Assembly (NCBI RefSeq): GCF_900186975.1
Contig: NZ_LT906441.1
Location: 558,001-622,000 of the forward strand
DNA length: 64,000 nt
Direction: 5' to 3'
Source of the DNA: Cutibacterium granulosum
Lineage (GTDB): Bacteria; Actinomycetota; Actinomycetes; Propionibacteriales; Propionibacteriaceae
The first letter of the stretch is position 1. Each line of letters begins with the position of its first letter. Under the pieces are notes generated by a model. It had not been told where the DNA came from. It ran no database searches and worked only from the letters and a program-made list of their open reading frames with translations. Below, in pieces: positions 33,091-42,917 of the stretch. A program made the translations under genes and the position numbers.

Positions 33091-35582
33091 CACTCCTCCT
33101 CATCGATGTCGGCGCTTTGGGCGTCGTGTAGCGAGATCACCATCGTGAGCCCACCACCGGGGGTGGACTCGGGCTCAAGTGTGCCGCCCATTCCCTCGAT
33201 GAATCCCTTGGACAGGGCCAGCCCCAGTCCCAGACCGGTCGTCGTGTCGGTGTCGCCCAGGCGCTGGAAGGGTACGAAGATCTCCTCGCGGCGCTCCGGG
33301 GCCACCCCGCGACCATGATCGACGATCCGGATCTCGACCCGGTTGGCGAAGCATGAGGTCGTCACCCGCACTCGGCGGCGATCGGGCTCGTAGCGCATGG
33401 CGTTGGACAGCACGTTGACCACGGCCCGTTGCAGCAGCACCGGGTCGGCGCAGGCCTCCGGAACCGTCTGGTCCAGGTCGAGTTCCACCTCTCCAGGGCC
33501 CACGTGCAGCTCATCCAGGCAGGCCAGCACGACGTCAGCAGTGTCCACAGCCGTCGTCATGACGGCGAGCACACCCGACTGCAGACGTGACACGTCGAGC
33601 AGGTCACGCACCAGCACCGACAACGTGCCCAGGGCCTCGTCGGCGGTTTGCAGCAGTTTCGCACGGTCCGCAGCACTCAACTGTGCGCCCTGGTGGCGCA
33701 ACCCGCCCACTGCTGCCGAGGCTGCGGCCAGTGGACGACGCAGGTCGTGACCAGCCGCGGTGAGCAGGGCAGTACGCACCTTGTCGGTGGCCGTGAGTGG
33801 CTCGAGCTCGCGAGCGGTGGCCTCCAGGTCACGGTGTTCCAGGACGTTCTCGACCTGGTTGGCGATGGCCGACATGAGCCGCAGGGCCGGGGCGTCCAGG
33901 TGACCGTACAGGTTCAGGACTCCGTGGTCCCCCACCGGCACGGTGGTGGGGACGTCGGTCATGACACCGCACTCCTCGACGACCTCGTCGGCAACGACCA
34001 GACTCATCCCGTCCAGTCCCAGGGTGGCGCGGCTGCGTTCCAGTACCGCAGAGATGGCGTCCTGGCCCTGCAACATCGACTTGGCGATGGTCTGCAGCAG
34101 CTCTGACTCCGCCGAGGCCCGTCGGGCCACCCGGGCCCGTCGGGCGGCCCGGTCCACCACCATCGACACCCCCACGGCGGTGACGATGTAGAGCAGCAAC
34201 GACACCAGGTGCTGGATCTGGCCCACCGACACGGTGAGCCGTGGGTTGATGAAGAAGAAGTCCAAGGCCAGGCCGGACGCCAGAGCGGCCGTCACCGCAG
34301 GCCAGAAGCCGCCGATGATGGCGATGACCACCGTGAGCAGTACGTAGGACAGCACGACGACGGCGAGCATCTCGGGACCGCGGGCTGCGGTCAGCCCCCA
34401 CGTGAGCACCGGGCCGGTCGTTGCCAAGGTCGCGAATCCGACGACGCGTCGGCGCACCGACACCGCTCCCGCCGAGAGGTTGGGCAGTGTGAACCTGGCG
34501 GCAGCGGCATGGTTGACGATGTGGACGTCGATGTCACCGGACTCGCGGATGATGACGCTGCCGATTCCCGGCCCGGACAGCATCTTGGTGAGCCAGCCGC
34601 GCCGGGTGGCGCCGATGACCAGCTGGGTCGCGTTGACCGAGTGCGCGAAGTCGATGAGGGTGGCCGGAATGTCGTTGCCAACCAGTTGGTGGAAGGTTCC
34701 GCCGAGAGTAGTGACGAGTTGACGCTGCCGGATGAGCTCGGTGGGACGGGGAGCGCGCAGCCCGTCCTCACTGGAGACGAAGACGGCGATGAGTTCCCCG
34801 CCCGAGGACCTGGCGGCGATGCGTGCACCGCGGCGCAGCAGCGTCTCGCCCTCCGGCCCGCCGGTGAGCGCGACGACGACTCGTTCCCTGGCCTCCCAGC
34901 GCCCCTCGATACCGTGCTCCTCACGGTACAGTCTGAGGGCTTGGTCGACGTCGTCGGCCATCCACAACAGCGCCAGCTCGCGCAGGGCGGTGAGATTGCC
35001 CAGCCGAAAGTAGTTCGACAGGGCAGCGTTGATCCGCTCCGAGGGGTAGACGTCACCCGACGAGAGCCGATCACGCAGGGCCTGGGGTGCGAGATCCACG
35101 ACCTCCACCTGATCGGCGTGGCGCAGTACGGTGTCGGGGATCGTCTCATGTTGGACGATTCCGGTGATCTGTTCGACGACGTCGTTGAGCGACTCGATGT
35201 GCTGGACGTTCACCGTCGAGATGACGTCGATCCCGGCATCGAGCAGATCCTCGACGTCCTGCCAGCGTTTGGGGTGATCGGAGCCCGGGGCGTCGGTGTG
35301 GGCCAGCTCGTCGACCAGAGCCACCTCGGGGTGACGCTTCAGGAGGGCCCGGACGTCCATCTCGTCGAGCTCGACACCGCGGTGGTCCACCTGCCGACGC
35401 GGTACCTGAGGCAGGCCCTCGGCCATCCGGGCGGTCATGGTGCGCCCGTGGGTCTCCAACAGTCCGATGACGACGTCCACGCCATTGTCCTGCAGCCTCT
35501 TGCCCTCCTCGAGCATGGCACAGGTCTTGCCGACCCCGGGGGCGGCCCCGAGCAACACCCGGAGTCGCCCACGATTGCCCAT
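33090..35582 (-). CDS. kdpD: KdpD sensor histidine kinase
   Basis: 830-residue membrane kinase with the full KdpD plan: N-terminal KdpD domain with Walker A GAAPGVGKT and Walker B-like VALVDELAHTDAPGS, a Usp-like domain (about 240-360), four short helices (DUF4118) about 395-490, a GAF-like region, and the histidine kinase core with HDLRRPLAAAS phospho-acceptor His, N-box NVLSNAMRYEP, G-boxes DHGRGVAPE and GLGLGLAL. Start ATG at 35582 follows AAGGG and lies one base after the kdpC stop; the longer open frame to 35759 overlaps kdpC and is rejected. It phosphorylates KdpE. Confidence 0.96.
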   Translation of the reverse strand: MGNRGRLRVLLGAAPGVGKTCAMLEEGKRLQDNGVDVVIGLLETHGRTMTARMAEGLPQVPRRQVDHRGVELDEMDVRALLKRHPEVALVDELAHTDAPGSDHPKRWQDVEDLLDAGIDVISTVNVQHIESLNDVVEQITGIVQHETIPDTVLRHADQVEVVDLAPQALRDRLSSGDVYPSERINAALSNYFRLGNLTALRELALLWMADDVDQALRLYREEHGIEGRWEARERVVVALTGGPEGETLLRRGARIAARSSGGELIAVFVSSEDGLRAPRPTELIRQRQLVTTLGGTFHQLVGNDIPATLIDFAHSVNATQLVIGATRRGWLTKMLSGPGIGSVIIRESGDIDVHIVNHAAAARFTLPNLSAGAVSVRRRVVGFATLATTGPVLTWGLTAARGPEMLAVVVLSYVLLTVVIAIIGGFWPAVTAALASGLALDFFFINPRLTVSVGQIQHLVSLLLYIVTAVGVSMVVDRAARRARVARRASAESELLQTIAKSMLQGQDAISAVLERSRATLGLDGMSLVVADEVVEECGVMTDVPTTVPVGDHGVLNLYGHLDAPALRLMSAIANQVENVLEHRDLEATARELEPLTATDKVRTALLTAAGHDLRRPLAAASAAVGGLRHQGAQLSAADRAKLLQTADEALGTLSVLVRDLLDVSRLQSGVLAVMTTAVDTADVVLACLDELHVGPGEVELDLDQTVPEACADPVLLQRAVVNVLSNAMRYEPDRRRVRVTTSCFANRVEIRIVDHGRGVAPERREEIFVPFQRLGDTDTTTGLGLGLALSKGFIEGMGGTLEPESTPGGGLTMVISLHDAQSADIDEEE

Positions 35583-35583
35583 G

Positions 35584-36186
35584 TCAGCCCTTTCGTAGAT
35601 CGAGGGCCGCGTTGAGTTCGAGCACATTGACCCTCGGCTCACCCAGGAAGCCGAACTGGCGCTCGCTGGTGTGATCGTTGACAAGCGTACGCACATCATC
35701 GGAATCCATGTGGCGAGCATGGGCGACCCGATCGATCTGGATGTCGGCGTAGGCCACACTGATGTGGGGATCCAGGCCGGAGCTGGAGGCCGTCAGGGCG
35801 TCGGCGGGAACCTTGGACTCGGCGACCCCGTTGAAGGACGCCACTCGAGCCCTGCGCTCGCGCACCGCCCTGACGAGTTCGGGGTGTTCGGGGCCCATGT
35901 TGGACGCCCCGGAGGCACCACCGTCGTAACCGTCGTCACCGGCTGCCGAGGGACGGGACTGGAAGTACTGGGGCAGTGGCCTGCCCCTGTCATCGGTGAA
36001 ATTCTGCCCGATGAGTGAGGAACCGACGACTCGTCCGCCCGACTCCAGCATCGAGCCGTTGGCCTTGTCGTGGAAGACCAGCTGTCCCAGACCCGTCATG
36101 ACGAATGTGTGGAGCACACCGACGACGAGGGTGAGTACCAGGATGGCCTTGAGGCCGACCCACAGATTGCGCAATGTGGTGTTCAC
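35584..36186 (-). CDS. kdpC: KdpC, potassium-transporting ATPase subunit C
   Basis: 200-residue subunit with one N-terminal membrane helix (LKAILVLTLVVGVLHTFVM) and a periplasmic domain. Hallmarks are GSMLESGGRVVGSSLIGQNF and the C-terminal region ASSSGLDPHISVAYADIQIDRVA, conserved in KdpC. It contacts the A and B subunits and is needed for assembly and for increasing ATP affinity of KdpB. GTG start with AGGAGA upstream, 17 bases after the kdpB stop; downstream kdpD follows almost without gap. Length is normal. Confidence 0.97.
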   Translation of the reverse strand: MNTTLRNLWVGLKAILVLTLVVGVLHTFVMTGLGQLVFHDKANGSMLESGGRVVGSSLIGQNFTDDRGRPLPQYFQSRPSAAGDDGYDGGASGASNMGPEHPELVRAVRERRARVASFNGVAESKVPADALTASSSGLDPHISVAYADIQIDRVAHARHMDSDDVRTLVNDHTSERQFGFLGEPRVNVLELNAALDLRKG

Positions 36187-36203
36187 GGTGATCTCCTGCC
36201 ACC

Positions 36204-38369
36204 TCAGAATCCGGGGATGAGCCGGACCAACAGATCGATGAGCCAGATGCCGACGAACGGGACGATGATGCCGCCGACACCGTAGATGGTGAGATTTCGC
36301 CGCAACGCCTGGGCGGCGGACACGGCACGGTACCTGACCCCCTTGAGGGCCAAGGGCACCAGGGCAATGATGACGAGCGCGTTGAAGATCACCGCCGACA
36401 GCACCGCCGAGGAGGACGAGTGCAGACCCATGACATTGAGCTTGGACAATCCCGGATGGATACCCATGAACATGGCCGGGATGATGGCGAAGTACTTGGC
36501 GATGTCGTTGGCGATCGAGAAGGTCGTCAATGCGCCGCGGGTGATGAGCACCTGTTTTCCGATGGCGACGATGTCGATGAGCTTGGTCGGATCGGAGTCG
36601 AGGTCGACCATGTTGCCGGCCTCCTTGGCTGCCGAGGTGCCGGTGTTCATGGCGACGCCGACGTCGGCCTGTGCCAGGGCGGGGGCGTCATTGGTGCCGT
36701 CGCCGGTCATGGCGACCAACCGTCCACCCTCCTGCTCGGCCTTGATGTAGGCGAGCTTGTCCTCGGGGGTCGCCTCGGCGATGAAGTCGTCGACGCCGGC
36801 CTCCTTGGCGATGGCAGCGGCGGTCAGGGCATTGTCACCGGTGACCATGACGGTGCGGATGCCCATTCGACGCAGCTCCTCGAAGCGCTCGGTGAGGCCT
36901 TCCTTGACGATGTCCTTGAGGTGGACGATGCCGAGGGCCCCACCACGTCCGCCGGGTCGACGCACGGCGACCACCAGAGGGGTTCCGCCGCTGTTGGAGA
37001 CGGCCTGCACGCGAGTGTCCAGCTCGGTGGACGCATTGGTGTCCAATGGCTCGCCGTTGACCTCCTCCAGCCAGGCGAGCACCGCCGAGGCAGCACCCTT
37101 GCGGATGTTCGTGCCGTCGGGAAGGTCCAGACCAGACATGCGGGTCTGGGCGGTGAAGGGCACGACGGCCCCGCCCACCTCACCGTCGGCGAATCCTTGT
37201 TTTCGGGCCAGGGCGACGATGGAGGTGCCCTCCGGGGTCGGGTCGGCCAAGGAGGACTGGGCTGCGGCGTCGCGCAGTTCGGCGGCGTCGACCCCGGGCA
37301 TGGTGACGAATTCGCTGGCTCGACGGTTGCCGTGGGTGATGGTGCCGGTCTTGTCGAGCAGCAGGGTGGTGACGTCACCGGCGGCCTCCACGGCACGTCC
37401 GGACATCGCCAGCACGTTGTGCTGCACCAGACGATCCATGCCCGCGATGCCGATGGCCGACAGCAGGGCGCCGATCGTCGTCGGGATGAGGCAGATCAGC
37501 AGGGAGACGAGCATCGGGGTGCCCACCGGCCCGGCGTCGTAGGAGGCGATCGGGTTGAGGGCGAGGGCGACGATGACGAAGACGATCGACAGACTCGCCA
37601 ACAGGATGTTGAGGGCGATCTCGTTGGGGGTCTTCTGACGTGCCGAACCCTCCACCAGGGAGATCATGCGGTCGACGAAGGTCTGGCCGGGCCTGGAGGT
37701 GATGCGCACGACGATGCGGTCGGACAGCACCCGGGTGCCGCCAGTGACGGCTGAACGGTCGCCACCGGACTCGCGCACCACCGGGGCTGATTCACCGGTG
37801 ATGGCCGACTCGTCGACCGAGGCGATACCGGCGATGACATCTCCGTCACCGGGGATCGTCTGACCGGCGACGACCACGACGACGTCTGACAGGGTGAGAT
37901 CGGCGGAGGAGACCTCCGTCGTCGCGGCTTCGAGGGCAGCCGGGTCATTGCTTGCATCGTAGTTGACGACGCGACGTGCGACGGTGGTGGTGCGGGTCCG
38001 GCGCAGGGTCTCGGCCTGGGCCTTGCCACGCCCCTCGGCCACCGATTCGGCAAGATTGGCGAAGATCACCGTCAACCACAGCCATCCGGCGACGATCCAC
38101 ACGAAGGAGCCGGGGACCGGTGTCCCACTGGAGGTCTGCGGGTCTCCCATGACGATCTCGATGATCGCCAGGATCGTCGTGAGGACGGCACCGACCCACA
38201 CCAGGGCCATGACCGGGTTGTGGAACTGGTCACGAGGATTGAGCTTGTACAGCGCGCCGGGCAGGGCCCGGCACAACTGAGCAGCGTTCCAGGCGCCGGT
38301 GGCGGACCTTTTCGAGATTTCGCCCTCCCCGTTCCGTTCGGGCGAACTCGTCACATCGACAGTTGACAT
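36204..38369 (-). CDS. kdpB: KdpB, P-type ATPase catalytic subunit
   Basis: 721-residue P-type ATPase that energises K+ import. Phosphorylated Asp in [12 protein letters not shown], actuator motif TGESAPV, nucleotide-binding KGAAS and GTPLVV segments, hinge [12 protein letters not shown], and transmembrane [14 protein letters not shown] containing the family's membrane motif. The Ser of TGESAPV is the site of inhibitory phosphorylation known in E. coli KdpB. ATG at 38369 overlaps the kdpA stop by one base; the much longer open frame to 39791 is only the antisense-like shadow across kdpA. Normal length and intact active residues. Confidence 0.98.
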   Translation of the reverse strand: MSTVDVTSSPERNGEGEISKRSATGAWNAAQLCRALPGALYKLNPRDQFHNPVMALVWVGAVLTTILAIIEIVMGDPQTSSGTPVPGSFVWIVAGWLWLTVIFANLAESVAEGRGKAQAETLRRTRTTTVARRVVNYDASNDPAALEAATTEVSSADLTLSDVVVVVAGQTIPGDGDVIAGIASVDESAITGESAPVVRESGGDRSAVTGGTRVLSDRIVVRITSRPGQTFVDRMISLVEGSARQKTPNEIALNILLASLSIVFVIVALALNPIASYDAGPVGTPMLVSLLICLIPTTIGALLSAIGIAGMDRLVQHNVLAMSGRAVEAAGDVTTLLLDKTGTITHGNRRASEFVTMPGVDAAELRDAAAQSSLADPTPEGTSIVALARKQGFADGEVGGAVVPFTAQTRMSGLDLPDGTNIRKGAASAVLAWLEEVNGEPLDTNASTELDTRVQAVSNSGGTPLVVAVRRPGGRGGALGIVHLKDIVKEGLTERFEELRRMGIRTVMVTGDNALTAAAIAKEAGVDDFIAEATPEDKLAYIKAEQEGGRLVAMTGDGTNDAPALAQADVGVAMNTGTSAAKEAGNMVDLDSDPTKLIDIVAIGKQVLITRGALTTFSIANDIAKYFAIIPAMFMGIHPGLSKLNVMGLHSSSSAVLSAVIFNALVIIALVPLALKGVRYRAVSAAQALRRNLTIYGVGGIIVPFVGIWLIDLLVRLIPGF

Positions 38370-40042
38370 CACAGGAGTCCTTCCGCGAGCGGTCCGAGGG
38401 ACAGGACCGGGAAGAAGACGAGGGCGGTGACCAGGACCGCGGTGAACACGACCAGGCCGACGAAGAGGTTGGAGTGGGTGGGCAGGGTTCCGGCGGTGGC
38501 GGGAGCCCTGCCCTGCCGGGCCAGGGAGCCGGCCAGGGCCAGGACCAGGATGATCGGGATGAAACGTCCGAGAGCCATGACGACGCCGATGGCCGAGGCC
38601 ATCCAGGGAGTGTCGGCGATGAGCCCGGCGAAGGCCGAACCGTTGTTGTTGGCCCCCGAGGTGAAGGCGTAGATGAGCTCGGTGAGCCCGTGCGTGCCGG
38701 GGTTGGAGATCGAGGAGTCCAGCACCGAGTTGCGCGCCCCGGGGATCGTGAGACTCAGTGCCACTCCGCCGATGACGAGCACCGGCATGACGAGTATGTA
38801 CAGCGAGGCGATCTTCATCTGCGCCGGGCCGATCTTCTTGCCGAGGTACTCCGGGGTGCGCCCGACCAACAGGCCGGCGATGAACACAGCGATGACGGCG
38901 ATGACGAGCATTCCGTACAGTCCGGTGCCCACGCCGCCGGGACTCACCTCGCCGAGCATCATGGTGAGCAGCGGCACCATGCCACCCAGGGCGGTGTAGG
39001 AGTCGTGCATCGAGTTGACGGCGCCGGTGGAGGTGTTGGTCGTCGTGCTGGCGAAGAACACCGACTGCACCAGACCGAACCGCTGCTCCTTGCCCTCCAT
39101 GGCCGATCCGGCCAGTCGCGACGCGGTGCCCGAACCGGTGAACTCGAAGGCGGCCGTGGCAGCCAGGGTGAGGAGGAACAGGGTGGCCATGGCCTTGAGG
39201 ATCGCCATGCCCTGACGTCTGTCGCCAACCATCGTGCCGAAGGTGCGCGGCAACGAGAAGGGGATGACGAGGATGAGGAAGGTCTCGAAGAAGCTCGTCC
39301 AGGCCTGGGGGTTCTCGAAGGGGTGGGAGGAGTTGGCGTTGTAGAAGCCACCCCCGTTGGTGCCGAGCTCCTTGATGGCCTCCTGGGAGGCCACCGGGCC
39401 ACCGGGGATGGTCTGGACGTGTCCGGCCAGGGTGGTGACCGTCCTGAATCCCTCGAGGTTCTGCACGACACCACCGGCCATGAGCACGATGGCGCCGATG
39501 GCGGCGCCCGGCAGCAGGACGCGTCCGGTGATGCGCACCAGGTCCACCCAGAAGTTGCCGATGGTGGTGCAGTGACGACGAGCCAACCCACGTACCAGGG
39601 CCACGGCAACGGCGATACCGGTGGCGGCCGAGACGAGGTTCTGCACCACGAGTCCGGCGAACTGCACGGTGTAGCCCAAGGTGATCTCGGGCGAGTAGGC
39701 CTGCCAGTTGGTGTTGGTGACGAAGGAGATGGCCGTGGTGAAGGCCACCTGCGGGGCGACCGGGCCGTTGCCCAGGGAGAAGGGCAGCCACTGCTGAATG
39801 CGTTGCAGCAGGTAGAGGAGGAGCGCACCCATGAGGCTGAACGCCAGCACGGAACGGGCATAGGCAGACCAGCTCTGTTCCTTGCTGGAGTCCACACCGA
39901 TGATGCGGTGCATCCAGCTCTCCACCTTGGTGTCCCGGTCACTTTCCAGGGTGGTGGCGATGTAGTCACCCAGCGGCTTGTGCGCCAGGCCCAACATGAC
40001 GGCCATGACAACGGTCGTCATGAGAAGGCAGATCCAGTTCAT
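38369..40042 (-). CDS. kdpA: KdpA, K+-binding channel-like subunit
   Basis: 557-residue membrane protein of the superfamily of K+ transporters. The four selectivity-filter-like loops are visible: [33 protein letters not shown] and [12 protein letters not shown], where the first Gly-equivalent residues line the filter. It takes in K+ for pumping by KdpB. ATG starts immediately after kdpF with one overlapping base (TGATG). Length and loops are typical, so high-affinity K+ uptake should be functional. Confidence 0.98.
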   Translation of the reverse strand: MNWICLLMTTVVMAVMLGLAHKPLGDYIATTLESDRDTKVESWMHRIIGVDSSKEQSWSAYARSVLAFSLMGALLLYLLQRIQQWLPFSLGNGPVAPQVAFTTAISFVTNTNWQAYSPEITLGYTVQFAGLVVQNLVSAATGIAVAVALVRGLARRHCTTIGNFWVDLVRITGRVLLPGAAIGAIVLMAGGVVQNLEGFRTVTTLAGHVQTIPGGPVASQEAIKELGTNGGGFYNANSSHPFENPQAWTSFFETFLILVIPFSLPRTFGTMVGDRRQGMAILKAMATLFLLTLAATAAFEFTGSGTASRLAGSAMEGKEQRFGLVQSVFFASTTTNTSTGAVNSMHDSYTALGGMVPLLTMMLGEVSPGGVGTGLYGMLVIAVIAVFIAGLLVGRTPEYLGKKIGPAQMKIASLYILVMPVLVIGGVALSLTIPGARNSVLDSSISNPGTHGLTELIYAFTSGANNNGSAFAGLIADTPWMASAIGVVMALGRFIPIILVLALAGSLARQGRAPATAGTLPTHSNLFVGLVVFTAVLVTALVFFPVLSLGPLAEGLL

Positions 40043-40140
40043 CAGAATTTCTCCGGATGGATGAGGGCGTGCAGCAGGAAGAGGACTGCGACGATCCCCA
40101 GAGCTGTGGCAATGGCATTCATGACGTCGATGAGGCTCAT
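40042..40140 (-). CDS. kdpF: KdpF, small stabilising subunit
   Basis: 32-residue single-helix peptide ending HALIHPEKF, the characteristic (F/H)PEKF end of KdpF. The helix covers AIATALGIVAVLFLLHAL. It stabilises the KdpABC complex. It overlaps the preceding small peptide gene by four bases (ATGA) and kdpA by one. Too short to be found by most gene finders. Confidence 0.93.
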   Translation of the reverse strand: MSLIDVMNAIATALGIVAVLFLLHALIHPEKF

Positions 40141-40223
40141 GACAGGGACTTCGCCCCCTTCACGGCGAGATCACACAGGACGAACAGCGCGATGGCGCCA
40201 AGTACGTAGGCGATGTCAAGCAC
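40137..40223 (-). CDS. Extra small membrane peptide leading the kdp operon
   Basis: 28-residue peptide with GTG start, GGAG five bases upstream, and one hydrophobic helix (LDIAYVLGAIALFVLCDLAV) followed by a basic KGAKSLS tail. Its TGA overlaps the kdpF ATG by four bases, so translation of kdpF is likely coupled to it. A second small peptide of similar character is found before kdpF in other actinobacteria from memory of such loci; no function is known. It may be a second small Kdp subunit or a leader peptide. Confidence 0.7.
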   Translation of the reverse strand: MLDIAYVLGAIALFVLCDLAVKGAKSLS

Positions 40224-40513
40224 GTGGGACTCCGTTCGGACAACCGGCTGTGCCGGGGGACACCAGGCTGGTACCCGTCCCGATGCAACTCCTCGACCCG
40301 GCCCGGTGTCGTCCTTGCACACGGAATCCATACGGGTGACTGCGACCCCTCTGATCTGCTTCGTTCGGCCTGTGGCGCCATTTCTCACCGGGGAAGTGGT
40401 TCTGGTGTCAGCGGTGTCGACTCACACTCCGCTCACGGGTCACCGACGTCGCTGTCCATCATCGAAACTGAACCACCTCGCCCGTGCCCGGCGGGCCGAC
40501 TCCATGGTGGAGA
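40224..40513. other. kdp operon upstream region
   Basis: Non-coding stretch between the arsA terminator and the kdp operon on the minus strand. It must hold the kdp promoter and probably KdpE binding sites, but no good -35/-10 pair, no KdpE-like A/T tract and no riboswitch was recognised by eye. Frames that cross it show no domain features. Confidence 0.4.
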
Positions 40514-40554
40514 GCGGTCTGCCGTCCATCTGTGTGGCTCCGCCGGCAGACCGC
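40514..40554 (-). terminator. Hairpin after arsA
   Basis: Perfect 11-bp stem GCGGTCTGCCG (40514-40524) and CGGCAGACCGC (40544-40554), 19-base loop, starting 14 bases beyond the arsA stop on the minus strand. No U-tract follows, so factor-independent stopping is uncertain. Confidence 0.55.
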
Positions 40555-40567
40555 GGTAGGGGATTGA

Positions 40568-42331
40568 TCAGCTGCAGAGCGCGGAAAGCTGCTCAGCTCC
40601 AACGGGCTCGTCGGTCTGGGCGGGGATCACCGCCCAGCGCGTGGCGATGGTCGAAACGAGCTCCAACTGTTGTTGCTCCGAGTGGGCTCGAACGGCAAGT
40701 AGCGGGCTGGTGGGACTGGCAGCGGCGAGAGAGTTGTTCATCACCCACGCCCAAGGTCGAATGTTGGCGCGTTCGAGATCCGCGGTGAGAGCTCGTGCCT
40801 CGGTGACCGGCGTGGTCTCCGGAAGGGTGACGACCACGATCTTGGTGTGGTCTGGGTCCTGCAGCTGGGTGAGAGGAGTCGTGACGTGCCCATGCTGCGT
40901 CTCATCGAGGTGCCGGGTGATGTCGCGATGATAGGCACCGGTGGCGTCCATGAGCAGCAGAGTGTGTCCGGTGGGGGCAGTGTCCATGACGACGAACTGG
41001 TCGTGTGCCTTGTCCACAGTGCGGCTGAACTGCTGGAAGACGGCGATCTCCTCGGTGCAGGGACTCATCAGGTCCTCGGCAAGGGCAGCGCGTCCGGCAT
41101 CGCTGAGCTTCGTGCCCTTGGAAGCCATGACACGGTCTCGGTACTCCTGGGTGGCCTGTGCGGGATCGATGGCGCTGACTTCGAGTCCGGGGACATCGCT
41201 GCCGAGCGTTGTCGTCAAGTGGGCGGCGGGATCGGTGGTGGTGAGCAGGACCTTCTTGCCGCGCTGCACCAGTGCGATGGCAATCGCCGCAGCGACAGTG
41301 GTCTTGCCGACTCCACCCTTGCCCATCGCCATGACCAGGCCGTGGTCCTTCTGGGCGAGTTCGTCGACCAGGCAGGTGAGTCGGGGTGGAATTGCATCGG
41401 GGGTGTCAGTCGGACTCGCAGCGGCATCGTCAGTCGGAGTCTCGGCTCCTTGGTTGAACAACGTCGTGAGGGCTTCCGGGCCAATCATGTTGGTCGCCTT
41501 GAGCTCGATCGTGTCTCGCGGAAGCGCAGCCAGCGTCGGTGACATGCCATTGACGGCAGCCTGCTCGCGGGCATGGATGGTGCGCGAGAAGTCATCGGTT
41601 GCAGCAGCGGATGGCAACTGGCCATTGACCACCAGGTTGGTGGCGTGTATGTCCAGCTCAGCCAACTCGTCCAGGGTACGGGCCACTTCGCTGAGCGTCG
41701 ACTGCTGGGCTCGGGCGACCAGGACCAGTCGTGTCTGCGCCGTGTCGGTCAGGGTCTGGATTGCGGCCCGATAGGTGGCGCGGTTCTTCTCCAGTCCGCT
41801 CATCGGCCCCAGGCATGAGACATCACCTTTGCCAGCATCGAGATAACTGGTCCAACTACCTGGCAGCTGCAGCAGACGAATGGTGTGGCCTGTTGGTGCG
41901 GTGTCGAAGATGATGTGGTCGTAGTCGCGAGTCGTCTCAGGATTGGCCAGGAGGTCAGTGAACTCGTTGAACGATGCAATCTCGGTGGTGCACGAGCCAG
42001 ACAGCTGTTCGGTGATCTCCTTGATCTCCTTGGCCGGTAAAATGGCGCGGACTGGGTCGAGGATCTTGTTTCGGTATTCCTCTGCCGCCTCATCGGGGTT
42101 GATTTCCAAGGTGGCCAGTCCCGGCACCTGTTCGATGGGGGTGACTCGGTTGCCGATCGTTGCCCCGAAGACCTGGGCGACATTGCTTGCCGGATCGGTG
42201 CTGACCAGCAGAACTCGCTTGCCCTGTCGGGCCAAGTGGACAGCTGTGGCACACGCGATGCTTGTCTTGCCCACACCGCCCTTGCCAGTGAAGAAGAAGT
42301 GCCGTGGGGCCTCAGCAAGGAATTTCATCAT
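40568..42331 (-). CDS. arsA: ArsA, arsenite-stimulated tandem ATPase
   Basis: 587-residue soluble ATPase with two homologous halves. Each has a P-loop (GKGGVGKTSI and GKGGVGKTTV) and a DTAPTGHT signal-transduction motif. Cys residues suitable for As(III) binding are present in each half (CTTEIASF, CTEEIAVF at equivalent spots, plus CLGPMSG). It normally drives ArsB, which is not in the window. ATG at 42331 has GGGAGA five bases upstream, one codon after a GTG. It is 28 bases downstream of arsD on the same strand. Confidence 0.95.
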   Translation of the reverse strand: MMKFLAEAPRHFFFTGKGGVGKTSIACATAVHLARQGKRVLLVSTDPASNVAQVFGATIGNRVTPIEQVPGLATLEINPDEAAEEYRNKILDPVRAILPAKEIKEITEQLSGSCTTEIASFNEFTDLLANPETTRDYDHIIFDTAPTGHTIRLLQLPGSWTSYLDAGKGDVSCLGPMSGLEKNRATYRAAIQTLTDTAQTRLVLVARAQQSTLSEVARTLDELAELDIHATNLVVNGQLPSAAATDDFSRTIHAREQAAVNGMSPTLAALPRDTIELKATNMIGPEALTTLFNQGAETPTDDAAASPTDTPDAIPPRLTCLVDELAQKDHGLVMAMGKGGVGKTTVAAAIAIALVQRGKKVLLTTTDPAAHLTTTLGSDVPGLEVSAIDPAQATQEYRDRVMASKGTKLSDAGRAALAEDLMSPCTEEIAVFQQFSRTVDKAHDQFVVMDTAPTGHTLLLMDATGAYHRDITRHLDETQHGHVTTPLTQLQDPDHTKIVVVTLPETTPVTEARALTADLERANIRPWAWVMNNSLAAASPTSPLLAVRAHSEQQQLELVSTIATRWAVIPAQTDEPVGAEQLSALCS

Positions 42332-42358
42332 CACAATCTCCCGTGGACATCGACGAGA

Positions 42359-42805
42359 TCAGCAGCAGCCGGATTCGGTGGAGGGTGCATTGGTGGAGTC
42401 ACAGCATCCGCCGACGGCAGGAACGGGCAGTATGGTTTGTGAGCCACAGCAGGACGAGGGGGTTGCCGTGTCCGAAGAGCAGCATTCCGTACGTGAAGTG
42501 TCAGTCAGACCTGCATAGCGCTCGAGTTCCTCCAGTCGGGGATGACGTCCTGTCAGGACCGTCACATCGTCGACCAGCGTCAGTGGAAGACCTTCCGACC
42601 CAGCGGTCCTCAGGAAATTGACCACCACAGGGTTGTGGGCGAACTGGCTCGGCTCACTGGCCAAGTTGGCTCGTTCGATGTCCACACCGCGTGTCTTGAG
42701 TTCACTGACAGCGGCTGTGAAATCCACCAATTCCTGGTCAAGCTGCGGCCCACACACTCCCGTGTTGCAACACAGTGCGGGCTCGAATACGCGAATGACT
42801 GGCAT
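42359..42805 (-). CDS. arsD: ArsD, arsenical metallochaperone
   Basis: 148-residue protein that passes As(III) to ArsA. N-terminal VFEPALCCNTGVCG supplies Cys12, Cys13 and Cys18, the known binding triplet. The core contains LPLTLVDDVTVLTGR. The C-terminal 40 residues are unusually Cys-rich, with four CC pairs (TECCSS, SCCGS, GGCCDS, SGCC) in a Ser/Thr linker, comparable to the vicinal Cys pairs of plasmid R773 ArsD but more numerous. ATG at 42805 gives the canonical MPVIRVF opening; the longer frame adds residues unlike ArsD. GGAGG lies 9 bases upstream. Confidence 0.95.
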   Translation of the reverse strand: MPVIRVFEPALCCNTGVCGPQLDQELVDFTAAVSELKTRGVDIERANLASEPSQFAHNPVVVNFLRTAGSEGLPLTLVDDVTVLTGRHPRLEELERYAGLTDTSRTECCSSDTATPSSCCGSQTILPVPAVGGCCDSTNAPSTESGCC

Positions 42806-42845
42806 GATGAGAACCTCCGCGAGAAAGGAATCCGACACCCAACGT

Positions 42846-42897
42846 ATTGACAGGTGTCTATATGAATGAGAGTAGCAAAATATAGATGATTGTCAAT
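42846..42897. promoter_or_regulatory. Inverted repeat between arsD and arsR (ArsR operator)
   Basis: The AT-rich divergent promoter region holds an inverted repeat: ATTGACAGGTGTCTATAT (42846-42863) against ATATAGATGATTGTCAAT (42880-42897), 14 of 18 positions paired, 16-base centre. Both arms carry a TTGACA/TGTCAA-like core, so the operator overlaps likely promoter elements for both divergent transcripts. Placement fits ArsR binding. Confidence 0.75.
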
Positions 42898-42917
42898 ATG
42901 TGAGGTATCATCCACCC

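Noticed and set aside
35583-35759. Upstream extension of kdpD
   Set aside because: It overlaps kdpC and lacks KdpD-like residues; ATG at 35582 with AAGGG fits the family.
36420-37754. 444-codon plus-strand frame over kdpB
   Set aside because: Antisense to the well-supported kdpB gene.
38370-39791. N-terminal extension of the kdpB frame
   Set aside because: It is the antisense-like same-strand alternate frame of kdpA; real KdpB starts at 38369 with a coupled ATG.
40224-40513. c-di-AMP riboswitch upstream of kdp
   Set aside because: Conserved ydaO-type blocks were looked for on the minus strand and not found.
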